Positions 54,163 through 63,344 of a stretch of DNA of 64,000 nt are shown piece by piece (the first letter of the stretch is position 1; each line of letters starts with the position of its first letter). A model generated the notes under the pieces. The model was given only the letters and a program-made list of their open reading frames with translations. It did not search any database and had not been told where the DNA came from. Source of the DNA: Candidatus Poseidoniaceae archaeon. GTDB lineage: Archaea > Thermoplasmatota > Poseidoniia > Poseidoniales > Poseidoniaceae. Position numbers and translations under genes: made by a program. The DNA lies in NCBI GenBank assembly GCA_949372645.1, contig CASIAP010000011.1:95006-159005 (forward strand). Direction: 5' to 3'.

Positions 54163-55071
54163 TCAAATTTCAAACTGAATACCCGTTACCTTCTCAGTCA
54201 TCTCCCAGAGTCGGCGAGCAACGTCTTCATCTGCTGCACGGTCTGTGATTTTGGCTTTACCAGTCCAGCCTCTTGCCTCAAGAGCACCCACAGGACCCCA
54301 GTAACGATGTATGAGCGCATCGGATTCAGTGGCTGCATAAAGTGTTGGAGCAGCCCCCTTGACGGGTGCCATCCCTAACAGTGGATTCAGGATTCGCGCT
54401 ATCGAGTGCCGTTGTAAATCAGTAGCTGAATAACCAGGATGACTGCCGAGAGATTCAATATGGGAGCCTGCTGCTTTGAGGCGACGGTCAAGTTCGAGAG
54501 CAAACAGAAGATTGGCCAGTTTACTTTGACTGTACATGCCCCATTTGTCGTACTTTTTGTTCTCACCATTGATGTCTTCAAAATCAATTCGACCCGACCA
54601 GTGGGCGATGCTCGACAGTGTGACAATCCGGGGTGCTTTTGCCGCAGAAAGAAGCGGCATGAGGTGCGAAGTGAGTGCAAAATGACCAAAGTGGTTTGTA
54701 CCAATCTGTAGTTCAAATCCATCCTTCGTGATCGATTTTGGCGGAATCATCACGCCGGCATTGTTAATCAAAAGGTCCAGATGCTTGTGAGATTCTTTCA
54801 TTCGGTTTGCAAAACCTTCGATGCTTGCAAGGTCTGCAAGATCAAGCAGTTGTACTGTGATGTTGGCACCAGGAGAGGTCTTGAGCATCTTTGCCTTCGC
54901 CGATTCTGCTTTCTCTTCATTTCGACATGCAAGAATGACATCTGCACCTTTGTCTGCCAAAGTGAGTGCCATGTGATAACCGATTCCAGTGTTTGAACCG
55001 GTCACGACAACGAGTTTTCCATTCTGGTTTTGAGTGTGCTCAGCCTTCCATTTAATTCCGATTTTCTTCAT
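54163..55071 (-). CDS. Short-chain dehydrogenase/reductase
   Basis: NAD(P)-dependent oxidoreductase of 302 residues. TGSNTGIG cofactor loop, LLINNAGVM, catalytic Ser in TLSSIAHWSG and YSQSK (Tyr-x3-Lys). It resembles retinol dehydrogenase / protochlorophyllide reductase-like SDRs; the substrate is unknown. It converges on the helicase gene. Confidence 0.85.
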   Translation of the reverse strand: MKKIGIKWKAEHTQNQNGKLVVVTGSNTGIGYHMALTLADKGADVILACRNEEKAESAKAKMLKTSPGANITVQLLDLADLASIEGFANRMKESHKHLDLLINNAGVMIPPKSITKDGFELQIGTNHFGHFALTSHLMPLLSAAKAPRIVTLSSIAHWSGRIDFEDINGENKKYDKWGMYSQSKLANLLFALELDRRLKAAGSHIESLGSHPGYSATDLQRHSIARILNPLLGMAPVKGAAPTLYAATESDALIHRYWGPVGALEARGWTGKAKITDRAADEDVARRLWEMTEKVTGIQFEI

Positions 55072-55217
55072 CTTAATCGTGCCCCAAGGTGTTCACGATG
55101 TTCGCAGACGAGTATGAAGCATAAACCAATGGTTGGCAAACCCTTGTGTTCACTCTGCCAAATTACAGAACAAGTTTTTATTAAACACAGATTGAATCAG
55201 AGAATAAGGCGAAGAAA

Positions 55218-55598
55218 TTGACATTTGATTCAGAGTACGAACCTTTCTTCCAACCCCCTGGATGGGTTGTTGCACCGATATGGGCGGTCCTTTACACCTG
55301 TATTGCCTTCAGCTTCAGTTCAGTTTTGAACCACCGTGATGAATTAAAACATTCCAATATCGTCATCGCGTTGTTTCTCGTACAACTAGCACTGAATCTT
55401 GCTTGGCCTTCAGTCTTCAATTCTGAACGTTATCTCCTTTCATTGGTGATGATTCTCTTGATGATTATTTTTACCCTCATCTATGCATACCTCACCTATG
55501 CACAGATTCCCTCCGCATCGATGCTGGTTTGGCCCTATCTCGCATGGATTAGCTTTGCTGCTGCCATCAATACTGCCTATTATCTTCATGCCAATTAA
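55218..55598 (+). CDS. TspO/MBR-family membrane protein (short form)
   Basis: 126 residues, about four membrane spans. PPGWVVAPIWAVLYTCIAFSF and LNLAWPSVFNSERY match TspO (PPxWVFxPVWTxLY; NxxWSxxFF), as does WPYLAWISFAAAINTAYY. Canonical TspO is about 150-160 residues and begins with an extra first span that is missing here. The start is TTG 55218; no hydrophobic sequence lies upstream in frame. TspO proteins bind porphyrins or other small hydrophobic ligands. Confidence 0.82.
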   Translation: MTFDSEYEPFFQPPGWVVAPIWAVLYTCIAFSFSSVLNHRDELKHSNIVIALFLVQLALNLAWPSVFNSERYLLSLVMILLMIIFTLIYAYLTYAQIPSASMLVWPYLAWISFAAAINTAYYLHAN

Positions 55599-55724
55599 AT
55601 ATTGATTTGGGCATCTCATCTCAACGGTCATAGCTTTGGCAAAGAGCCATTTGATGGTTATGGAAGCCGAATATTAGAAGATATCTAATGCAGAAGGATT
55701 ATTTGCTTTGATTTGAATTTTGAA

Positions 55725-56918
55725 ATGATGGACATCCGACAGCAGTACATACCGATTAGCCGGTCAAGAATTAAAAAAGCACTTTTAACGAATTGGGAAT
55801 TAAATAACGATGAACTAACAAAATTACAAAACTTAGCCACGATGTTAGAGGCAATATGGCATCATGATTGCCACCATGCTTTGGAAGAGTTAAAATCTCT
55901 CTACGAAGACATGGACCCAGACACTGAAGAACAAGTCGATATGTCCGGAAGAGAACGCTTTCTGGAGGTATTGGAAGAATCTTTGAAAGATGGAAATTGG
56001 GAGGACATTTCCGAAAAGGAGATCCAAGAGGCACTCGATGGAGAAGATATTTTACCAATAAGTTTGGATGTTCGTTTTGATGAGCTTAATGTGATGAAGT
56101 TGTATAAATTAGGTGAAAAGCCCATCTATGACGTTCAAAAAACTCATTTTGGGTTTCGAACAAAAGATGTAGAAATAGATACTTTTAGCCAGGTTATTCA
56201 AGTCATTGAGTTTCAAAAGAGAGAATGGTTTGAATCCGATAAGAAACGAATGCGGCACTATCCTGGGGACGCAGATGCGAATGGTATTCACCTTCGGCTA
56301 TTTCGTACAGTTCCTAAGCTCGATTTGGAGACTATTTTCCCAAATACCACTCCTCTCATGAGGAATTTGGATAAAATTAAAATCGTAGCTCCGTTAATCG
56401 GTGGCATCGTTGGTGTTGCGATGAAATTTGGGCCAATCTTGGTCGGAAAAGAACAAGCAGGAACTGGAATTGCAGTTCTAGGAGGCCTCTTGAGTGCCTT
56501 AGGATCATATATCCTCAAAACCTACCTCGCATACCAAAAAACCCGGGAGAAGTTTCAAACTCAAGTTTCTAAGGACATGTATTTCAAAGGACAAGCGAAT
56601 AATAGTGCTGTTCTCAATATGATTGTTGACCTTGGTGAGGAGCAGGAAGTCAAGGAAGCATTGTTGGCCTATGCTTTCCTCTACTATGAAACCGATGTCC
56701 AACATAATGAGGAATCTTTAGATCAAAAAATCGAAGAATGGCTCCTCGAACGATTTGCAGTAGATATTGATTTTGAAGTCGATGATGCTTTGGCCAAACT
56801 CGAGAAGATGAATTTATTAAGTACTGATGAAGATGGGATTCTGTCTGTCGTTGCAATAGAAGACGCATTGAAAATTCTAGATGAATATTGGGATGACATA
56901 TATGATTTTGAGGATTGA
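55725..56918 (+). CDS. DUF3754/TMEM143-like membrane protein
   Basis: About 397 residues. A soluble N-terminal part has RQQYIPISRSRIKKAL; the core HLRLFRTVPKLDLETIFPNTTPLMRN matches the DUF3754 / TMEM143 family known from eukaryotic organelles and bacteria. Two hydrophobic segments near 225-270 (VAPLIGGIVGVAMKFGPI, GIAVLGGLLSALGSYILK) are followed by a helical acidic C-terminus. Function unknown. ATG 55725 or 55728 is preferred over TTG 55713. Confidence 0.68.
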   Translation: MMDIRQQYIPISRSRIKKALLTNWELNNDELTKLQNLATMLEAIWHHDCHHALEELKSLYEDMDPDTEEQVDMSGRERFLEVLEESLKDGNWEDISEKEIQEALDGEDILPISLDVRFDELNVMKLYKLGEKPIYDVQKTHFGFRTKDVEIDTFSQVIQVIEFQKREWFESDKKRMRHYPGDADANGIHLRLFRTVPKLDLETIFPNTTPLMRNLDKIKIVAPLIGGIVGVAMKFGPILVGKEQAGTGIAVLGGLLSALGSYILKTYLAYQKTREKFQTQVSKDMYFKGQANNSAVLNMIVDLGEEQEVKEALLAYAFLYYETDVQHNEESLDQKIEEWLLERFAVDIDFEVDDALAKLEKMNLLSTDEDGILSVVAIEDALKILDEYWDDIYDFED

Positions 56919-56943
56919 TGGAAACAATTGCTCAATTCCTCAG

Positions 56944-57342
56944 TCACATTTGAACTGCGTTTGGATGGAGACTCCACGTGGGTTCATCAGCGGTTGCATC
57001 GGCATGGAAGGGGAGAACATCGTGAAGCACTTTGGGAATGTTAACACACCATAACATCTCAAACAAGGGTGATTCAGGCGTGCCGATTTTGTCGGTCAAT
57101 TTCTTCCACATCTTGATGATGCCTTGGGTCTTTTGTCGCTCGTATTGGAGCATCAGAGCTGTCGTCTGGATGAGACCTTGGATACCGAGGATGTATCGCT
57201 GCTCAACTTCCCTGGCTTTGAGTGACTTCCACATTTCCTCCCAGTCCTCATGGGCATGCCAGTAACGACCTGTATTGAACTTGATAATGCCGGCATCAAG
57301 CCACCTTTGCTCTTGTTGAGAAAGTGGGCAATCAACCTCCAT
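56944..57342 (-). CDS. DUF309-family protein
   Basis: 132-residue helical protein with the DUF309 pattern FNTGRYWHAHEDWEEMW followed by QRYILGIQGLIQTTALMLQYER. The His-Glu pairs of HAHEDWE could bind a metal, but the role is not known. Single gene converging on the DUF3754-like gene. Confidence 0.82.
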   Translation of the reverse strand: MEVDCPLSQQEQRWLDAGIIKFNTGRYWHAHEDWEEMWKSLKAREVEQRYILGIQGLIQTTALMLQYERQKTQGIIKMWKKLTDKIGTPESPLFEMLWCVNIPKVLHDVLPFHADATADEPTWSLHPNAVQM

Positions 57343-57465
57343 AGTTGGCGCTTTACTTGTTTGCTTTCAAGTTACGCCCCTTACAGACCTTTCTTGGTGA
57401 ACGTTTGGTATGACTCTTGTGAGTCCAAACCTTACGGGGTTCTAACTCTTTGAGCAGGGTTTTGG

Positions 57466-57538
57466 TGGACGTTGGGGGATTTGAACCCCCGACTTCTTGG
57501 TTGCAAACCAAGCACTCTTCCAACTGAGCTAAACGCCC
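57466..57538 (-). tRNA. tRNA-Ala (TGC)
   Basis: Minus-strand cloverleaf. Acceptor GGGCGTT pairs with AACGTCC and contains the G3:U70 wobble that identifies tRNA-Ala. Anticodon stem CTTGG/CCAAG with loop TTTGCAA, anticodon TGC. T arm GGGGG-TTCAAAT-CCCCC. Discriminator A is followed directly by an encoded CCA (57463-57465), unlike the other two tRNAs here. Confidence 0.95.
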
Positions 57539-57595
57539 CTGTATTTATGGCGTCGAGCCAATCCTTTTTGAGTCTTCACCTCAAAGCGACTCGTT

Positions 57596-58897
57596 TCAAA
57601 CTGCATCAATCGTTGCATCACGGTCGGGGCCTACACCAATACTGGTGCAGGGAACACCAACAAGAGCTTCGACCTTCTTGATGTATTGTTGAGCTGCTGA
57701 AGGTAATGTCGAGAAGCCAATACCCTCATCATTGGCTTTCTTTGCGATTCCAAGCCATTCCTCAAGTGAAAAAGAAGGGAAACCAGGCATTGAGATATAG
57801 ATTGGTTTGCACCGTTCAAGGGCTGTAGCACTCGAAGGCATTTCCAAAATCTCTTTTCCATCCAACTCGTAAGCCACACAGATCTTGATTTCATCAAGTC
57901 CACCGAGAACATCCAGTTTTGTCAATGCAAGTCCTGTGAATCCGTTGATACGATTAGCATGGCGCATGACCACTGCATCAAACCAACCGCAACGACGCTT
58001 TCGGCCGGTTGTGGTGCCGAATTCATGACCTACGGTCCCAAGATGTTCACCGTCTGCATCATCAAGCTCAGTTGGCATGGCTCCATGTCCAACACGAGTG
58101 ATGTAGGCTTTGGTAATTCCAATGACTTCTTCGACATGGCCAGGGTGAATTCCAGCCCCATGTGATGCATTACCACGGCAGGTGATTGAAGAGGTGACGT
58201 AAGGGAAAGTTCCTTGGTCGATATCCAGGAGACAACCTTGAGCACCTTCGAGGATAATGTGTTCACCAAGTTTCAGTGCATTGTCAAGCATAAGTCCAGT
58301 GTTTTGAATTGAAGTGCTGTATGCATTCCAAATCCATTCAACATCAGCTTTCAAGCCAGATACTGTGATTGTATCTTCACTGCCTGCTGATGACAGCGTT
58401 GAGTTCATTCGAGCAGTGGTTGCTTCCATCCAATCATCATCACCCATAACCTCAGAGAGATCTCCAAAGCGCAAACCAATTCGGTTGGTTTTGTCTGCAT
58501 ATGTAGGTCCAATACCACGACCGGTCGTTCCTATCTTCTTATCCAAACTGTCGAGATATCGGTGGAATGGGAGAATGATGTGGGCACGTTCACTGATGTA
58601 CAGGCGTTCACCACGAGGATCTTCACCTGTTGAATCTTGCCAACCGGTTAGTTCTGTATTGAGGACCCAAGGGTCGATGACCATTCCGTCTCCAAGAACG
58701 AGGTTGCATTCTTTGCGCGTGATTCCTGAAGGCAAAAGATGGAATTTCAAGACTTGATCACCGATGACGACGGTGTGACCTGCATTGTTTCCGCCTTGAA
58801 AACGAGCAACCCAAGTTGCTTGCTCCGCTATACGGTCGACAATCTTCCCTTTTCCTTCATCTCCCCATTGGGCGCCGAGAACTACTGTGGCTGGCAT
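57596..58897 (-). CDS. purA: Adenylosuccinate synthetase
   Basis: Joins IMP and aspartate in AMP synthesis. P-loop GAQWGDEGKGK, QGGNNAGHTVV, GTTGRGIGPTYADK, EGAQGCLLDIDQGTFPYVTSS and TTGRKRRCGWFD are diagnostic. 433 residues, bacterial-like length. GAGGAG lies 6 bases before the ATG. Divergent from the TFB gene. Confidence 0.96.
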   Translation of the reverse strand: MPATVVLGAQWGDEGKGKIVDRIAEQATWVARFQGGNNAGHTVVIGDQVLKFHLLPSGITRKECNLVLGDGMVIDPWVLNTELTGWQDSTGEDPRGERLYISERAHIILPFHRYLDSLDKKIGTTGRGIGPTYADKTNRIGLRFGDLSEVMGDDDWMEATTARMNSTLSSAGSEDTITVSGLKADVEWIWNAYSTSIQNTGLMLDNALKLGEHIILEGAQGCLLDIDQGTFPYVTSSITCRGNASHGAGIHPGHVEEVIGITKAYITRVGHGAMPTELDDADGEHLGTVGHEFGTTTGRKRRCGWFDAVVMRHANRINGFTGLALTKLDVLGGLDEIKICVAYELDGKEILEMPSSATALERCKPIYISMPGFPSFSLEEWLGIAKKANDEGIGFSTLPSAAQQYIKKVEALVGVPCTSIGVGPDRDATIDAV

Positions 58898-59120
58898 TTT
58901 ACTCTCCTCATTGCGCTGTCTTTGCGTACCGTCTTTGAACTATGTGTTTCTTCGTTGTGGTTTTTTATGCATCGAGAGAGCTTAAAATAGCAAAGAGATT
59001 GATCTGCAAACAACCCTTTATAGGCAGTAGTTCATTCTTCCAGTCTGTAGCCAACCATGGACACCACAGTGTAAAATCGCATCACGCAGTTTCAGCCACA
59101 GTGAGCATCCCCTCGCGGGA

Positions 59121-59129
59121 TTTATATAC
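59121..59129 (+). promoter_or_regulatory. Archaeal promoter (TATA box) of TFB gene
   Basis: TTTATATAC is an excellent TATA box, preceded by a purine-containing BRE-like GCGGGA. It predicts a start site about 26 bases downstream, near 59150, giving a leader of about 15 bases to ATG 59165. Confidence 0.7.
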
Positions 59130-59164
59130 CCTGGACACCGACTATGTAACAAGAGGTTAACAAG

Positions 59165-60178
59165 ATGAAAATGAATCCGGAAGGAAATGCTGGTGAAGAG
59201 CCAAATCGTAAACTAAGAGCTGATTCAAACCGTAGCGGGAACAATATAATTCGTCGAACGCTCGAAGGTCACACTCGGCCCTGCGTCGATTGTGGAGTTA
59301 CTGACTGGCAAATGGATGATGCTCGTGGTGAGATTACCTGTAACAGCTGCGGATTAGTTGTCGAAGAGAATGTAATCGACCCTGGAGCCGAATGGACCAA
59401 CAGAGATCGCAGTCAAGACCGATCCCGTGTCGGACAACCGTTGACCTATACGCTCGCTGACAAAGGACTCAACACAACAATTGATGTTCGCGATTTAAAC
59501 TCTGGAAGCGCAGGAAGGCATGGCATCTCTTCTCAATCACGCCGTGACTGGCGACGTCGTCGTGTCGTCGATGAACGTTCGAAAACTCGAAAAAGTCGTG
59601 AGCGTAACTTGGTCCGGGCAAATCAATTCATTCGCGACCATTCAGGGCTACCAAAACCACTTCAAGAAGAAACTGCGCGTCTTTACCGTCGCCTCTCCGG
59701 AGAAGGGTTTGTTACAGGACGCTCTATTGCTGGTGTAACGGCTGCCTGCGCTTATTTGGTCGCACGCCAAGAGAATTTGCCACGGCAAATTGTCGAAGTC
59801 TCAGAGGCTTTTGATGTGAAAGAGAAGGAACTTTCTCGTCTTATTCGTCAGGTTTCACGTAAGCTTAATCTGCACAAGATTTCGTCACCAGATCAATACT
59901 TTGACAAATTCATCTCCGATTTGGAACTTCCTCCAAGTATTCACACGCAAATCGAACATCTGTGGTCGGTGATCCAACCTCATGAGGAGTTATGGCAAGG
60001 CAAGAAACCAATGGGTGTCGCTGCTGCATTGATTTACAAGGTTTCCAATGAGGCAAGTTCTCCACGAACTCAATCAGAAGTCTGTAAAATCGCTAATGTT
60101 TCTGAGGTCACACTACGTGGCTTACTACGGTTAATCGAAGGCTTGCTCAGTCAACTTGGTGAAGTTTCGAAACAGTGA
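59165..60178 (+). CDS. tfb: Transcription initiation factor IIB (TFB)
   Basis: Recruits RNA polymerase to TBP-bound promoters. A hydrophilic N-terminus is followed by the zinc ribbon CVDCGVTDWQ...CNSCGLVV (about 39-62), the B-reader region DPGAEWTNRDRSQDRSRVG, and two cyclin-like repeats (about 145-235 and 240-335), including GRSIAGVTAACAYLVAR and KKPMGVAAALIYKVS. 337 residues, full length. Clear TATA box upstream. Confidence 0.96.
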   Translation: MKMNPEGNAGEEPNRKLRADSNRSGNNIIRRTLEGHTRPCVDCGVTDWQMDDARGEITCNSCGLVVEENVIDPGAEWTNRDRSQDRSRVGQPLTYTLADKGLNTTIDVRDLNSGSAGRHGISSQSRRDWRRRRVVDERSKTRKSRERNLVRANQFIRDHSGLPKPLQEETARLYRRLSGEGFVTGRSIAGVTAACAYLVARQENLPRQIVEVSEAFDVKEKELSRLIRQVSRKLNLHKISSPDQYFDKFISDLELPPSIHTQIEHLWSVIQPHEELWQGKKPMGVAAALIYKVSNEASSPRTQSEVCKIANVSEVTLRGLLRLIEGLLSQLGEVSKQ

Positions 60179-60232
60179 TTTCAATCTTTTGAAAGGCGAA
60201 CCTTGATGAATTACCTCCTCTGCCATTGAATC

Positions 60233-60511
60233 ATGGGATTCAAAGCGAAGGCTCGTAAGCATAAGCCTGATTCTGAAAACGATTCTGATTCAAAAAAGAA
60301 ATCTTTGAGTAAGGAAGGCGAGATTCCATGTGGAGTCAAAACCTGCGATGGCTATGCTGACAAAAGCTTTGGAGGACGTTCATTATCACTTGATAATGCA
60401 ATTGACGTCTGGGGCGATAGTGGCTATGTAGAGCGAAAAGGCCGTGTCCGTGTCTGTAAAAGTTGTTATCGAAAGTGGAAGAAAGATAACAAATCTGAAG
60501 ATTCGTACTGA
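60233..60511 (+). CDS. Small basic zinc-finger-like protein
   Basis: 92 residues. A charged Ser/Lys/Asp-rich N-terminus is followed by C-x4-C (PCGVKTCDG) and, about 45 residues on, C-x2-C (VCKSCYRKWKK), a split zinc-binding pattern. The basic ends suggest nucleic-acid or ribosome contact. No family recognised. It lies 54 bases after the TFB gene. Confidence 0.55.
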   Translation: MGFKAKARKHKPDSENDSDSKKKSLSKEGEIPCGVKTCDGYADKSFGGRSLSLDNAIDVWGDSGYVERKGRVRVCKSCYRKWKKDNKSEDSY

Positions 60512-60582
60512 TTACCTTCACTTTCAGTTTAACTGAAGGGTCTTAGAAAAGAAGGTATACCGACGGCTCTGCTTTCGTATGT

Positions 60583-61200
60583 ATGAACAATCGAGTTGTG
60601 ATTCGAAGTTTGGTGACTCCAGAGGGTTGCCTTGTGGCAATGGACGATCGAGCCGTTGTGTGGAGACCCACACATGGAACTCGTTGCCAATTCAAATTGG
60701 ATGCCATGGCCACAGTATTACTAGCATTGAAAGGTCCAACAGGATGTTACGATATTGCAGCCATTGGTGATTCAAATGGCGGAATTACACTACTTTCTCT
60801 TCCACGCCTTGAAGAAATAGAGAAGTTTTCAATTGGTGGTGGAATTGTTCGCTCAATTACTGCGGTTCAAGACACCTTAGGGAAATATCTCGCAGCAACA
60901 CAAGATGGGAGTGTGTGGGTGGTTGGCACTGAAATACCTGGTCGAACTCTGCATCTGTTCACCCACTCAAGTCCAATCACCAGTTTGCGACTCCTCGGTG
61001 ATAAAATTATGATTCAAAGTGGATGGAACCGCCATACTTACGATTGGACAGGGGCTACAACTGATGAATTTGATGGACAACGGCAGTTCAAGGTTAAGGC
61101 AACAAATCGTGCGAATCGTAGAGCAAGAATTCTCGAATCTGAACAACGTCGAATTCAAATGAATCAGCCTTTGATGCTTGACTTACCAGCATTTGGTTAA
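60583..61200 (+). CDS. WD40-like beta-propeller fragment protein
   Basis: 205 residues. Repeating strands such as GCLVAMDDRAVVWRP, DIAAIGDSNGGITLLSLP, KYLAATQDGSVWVVG and KIMIQSGWNRHTYDW resemble WD40/beta-propeller blades, though only about four are present. The C-terminus is basic (NRANRRARILESEQRR). Function unknown. It overlaps the end of the convergent MBL-fold gene by 4 bases. Confidence 0.5.
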   Translation: MNNRVVIRSLVTPEGCLVAMDDRAVVWRPTHGTRCQFKLDAMATVLLALKGPTGCYDIAAIGDSNGGITLLSLPRLEEIEKFSIGGGIVRSITAVQDTLGKYLAATQDGSVWVVGTEIPGRTLHLFTHSSPITSLRLLGDKIMIQSGWNRHTYDWTGATTDEFDGQRQFKVKATNRANRRARILESEQRRIQMNQPLMLDLPAFG

Positions 61201-61994
61201 ACTTTCTCCTGTTCATCTAAGGGCCAAGGAGGATGTGGAGTATACCATAATGCAGTTTTAGCTGGTTTTGGGACAGAACGTGATACTTGACCATCGTTTG
61301 CTAAACATGTTTCAAAGAATTCGATGTGACGCCCAAGTACTTCCTTGACGTGTTTGGCGCCTTTTATGGCAGGCCCTTGGAGAGGAATAATAGATTTTGG
61401 ATGTTGTGCAGCAACTCGCTTGAGACTCTCCAAGAGATCGGGTAAACAACCACCGGGTAAATCCCAACGTGTCGGGCGATCTGCACGCGGGAGTAAAGTA
61501 CCAAGAATCATCATCTTTTGGTCAGGAATCCAATAGCCCATGCCATCAAGAGAATGCCCCGGAAGTGAAAGTGATTCTATCTGGCCATCCCCCAGTGCGA
61601 AAACATCCCCTTCATTGACAGATTGTGAACAGACCGAAGGCATATCCGAATCGAAACGATTCGCCCATGTGGTGAAAAAATCACCGATTTCAAGGGCTGG
61701 TTGACCATCCGGATGGATATGAACCGTACAGTCTCCAAAGGATTCCGAAATGTGCTTCGCCCCACCTGAACACGGATATCGCTTACTGGTCAAGACAATA
61801 CGGTCGAGTTGATTCTCTTCACCAAGGACACCTTTGATTCGTTCCACTTGGAGACTTTGATACCATGCGGTCCCTGCATCGATGAGCAAATTACCAGCCG
61901 AACCTTCCACGACTACCAAATTGGCATCGTGGTGAATGGCAGGTAAGCGTAATACACGCATGTCCGTGCCTATGGCTTGCACTCCTTGAACCAT
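61197..61994 (-). CDS. Metallo-beta-lactamase-fold protein lacking metal motif
   Basis: About 265 residues with the MBL fold layout: NLLIDAGTAWY, LDRIVLTSKRYPCSGGAKH, SLPGHSLDGMGYWI and LLPRADRPTRWDLPGG. The THxHxDHxGG metal motif reads TSKRYPCSGG, so the three His and one Asp ligands are all replaced; GHSLDG, later on, is kept. Metal hydrolysis is therefore doubtful. ATG 61994 is chosen; an upstream start at 62039 adds an unusual Phe/Cys-rich stretch. Confidence 0.7.
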   Translation of the reverse strand: MVQGVQAIGTDMRVLRLPAIHHDANLVVVEGSAGNLLIDAGTAWYQSLQVERIKGVLGEENQLDRIVLTSKRYPCSGGAKHISESFGDCTVHIHPDGQPALEIGDFFTTWANRFDSDMPSVCSQSVNEGDVFALGDGQIESLSLPGHSLDGMGYWIPDQKMMILGTLLPRADRPTRWDLPGGCLPDLLESLKRVAAQHPKSIIPLQGPAIKGAKHVKEVLGRHIEFFETCLANDGQVSRSVPKPAKTALWYTPHPPWPLDEQEKV

Positions 61995-62089
61995 ACTCTC
62001 GTTTTGAAAGCAAAAGTTCAGAGAAAAGCAGCGTCGCATCCTTTTTACTCATTGGTTGCGATTAAATAGGGGGAGTGAGTCGCAAACCC

Positions 62090-62239
62090 ATGGCACGATT
62101 CCCTGAAGCTGAAGTCCGTTTACTTCATCGCAAGATTTGCATGCGCTGTAATGCACGCAATGCAGTTCGTGCCCTTCGCTGCCGTAAGTGCAGTTACAAA
62201 GGTCTTCGACCAAAGAATATCGAGCGTAAGGGTGCATGA
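62090..62239 (+). CDS. rpl40e: Ribosomal protein L40e
   Basis: Small 49-residue protein of the large ribosomal subunit with a four-cysteine zinc finger: ICMRCNARN and [14 protein letters not shown] (C-x2-C and C-x2-C). N-terminus [12 protein letters not shown] matches archaeal L40e. The only plus-strand gene between the MBL-fold gene and the prepilin peptidase gene. Confidence 0.93.
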   Translation: MARFPEAEVRLLHRKICMRCNARNAVRALRCRKCSYKGLRPKNIERKGA

Positions 62240-62268
62240 TTTGCACTTTTTCTAGACTTGAGTCTCTC

Positions 62269-63270
62269 TTATTCTAACCCTAGCATTGGCATAATTATTG
62301 CCATTGGATCTCCAAGTAGTACCATTGGAATTATCGCTGGGAACAGAAAAACAAGTAGAGGGAGTTTTTGACTCACCCATACCTGTTCGACACCCGCCTC
62401 CTCTAATTCAGCGAGTGCGGAACTGAGTTGTTCATCGGTTGGAGTTTTGCGAGGCGCTCGCTTTCGGTGGTACACTTCAACCGAACCATCCGGCTTATCG
62501 ACGAGGGTAGTCAACAACCATACGTGGCGATTCATGACTTCGGAGCGAGGTAAAACACTCGCATGCCACGCCAACTGAAGGTCACTCACTTTTCGAACAT
62601 GGCCTCGGAAGATATTGAGTGCAAGAAGAATCAATGGAATTACCAAGAAAGAGAGCCCTCCCCACATCAAGAGCGAGAAAGTGGGTGGCAATGCGAACAA
62701 GGCCTCTGTTGTTGCGGATGAAAAAGTAAGAGGAACGGTCGACCAATTTGGAAGAAGTAATGCAACCCACATCAGAGCTTTTGCATCAGCACCGCCGTGA
62801 AGCATTCGAAGACGCCAAGCAACATCGATGAGAATAATAATTGGAAGAACAGCAAACGTTGACCACCATAAGGCACCAAGGCCAATTTCATTACCAAGTA
62901 GAACATCAATCGGATTAATCGATTGGTACTGAACTGCCCCGAATACGAGTCCGCAAAGGCTAACAAAGTACCATAACGCTACAGATTGGTCCATTCTTGA
63001 ACCTGCTTTGATGTCTGAAAGAGTAGGGCGTCCAAGTACTGAGCCACTTGCATACGCGACTGCAGCTGAAGCAGTGAGGTAAATTGTCCAATCAGCACCT
63101 TGGTACATCAAGTCCAAAGCCCATAGGAAGAGAGCTGGTTTCACCCACACAAGCCAATGTTCATTTTTGACTCTCCGTTCCTTATGATCCATCCAAGCAG
63201 CCCAACCCATGCCCAGAAGAAGTGTAGAGATTCTTGACCAGCCTAGGATTTCAATTTCTGTGAGGCTCAT
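62269..63270 (-). CDS. Archaeal prepilin peptidase, A24 GxGD aspartic protease
   Basis: Membrane protease of 333 residues that cleaves class III signal peptides of archaellins or pilins. The catalytic aspartates are in AAWMDHKERRVKN (near the first span) and LHGGADAKALMWVALLLP (GGAD, the GxGD motif). About eight spans; a cytoplasmic stretch of about 80 residues (DLQLAWHASVLPR onwards) lies between the last spans. Longer than FlaK (about 230-250). No archaellin genes nearby. Confidence 0.83.
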   Translation of the reverse strand: MSLTEIEILGWSRISTLLLGMGWAAWMDHKERRVKNEHWLVWVKPALFLWALDLMYQGADWTIYLTASAAVAYASGSVLGRPTLSDIKAGSRMDQSVALWYFVSLCGLVFGAVQYQSINPIDVLLGNEIGLGALWWSTFAVLPIIILIDVAWRLRMLHGGADAKALMWVALLLPNWSTVPLTFSSATTEALFALPPTFSLLMWGGLSFLVIPLILLALNIFRGHVRKVSDLQLAWHASVLPRSEVMNRHVWLLTTLVDKPDGSVEVYHRKRAPRKTPTDEQLSSALAELEEAGVEQVWVSQKLPLLVFLFPAIIPMVLLGDPMAIIMPMLGLE

Positions 63271-63344
63271 AACCTGCGGATAGCGGCAATGAACTTAAAG
63301 ACGGCCTCCACGCAGGACAGAGTACGACCAATGGGGCTGTAAAT

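Noticed and set aside
57541..57549. TATA-like CATAAATA near tRNA-Ala
   Set aside because: Only about 5-10 bases from the tRNA 5' end, too close to act as its TATA box.
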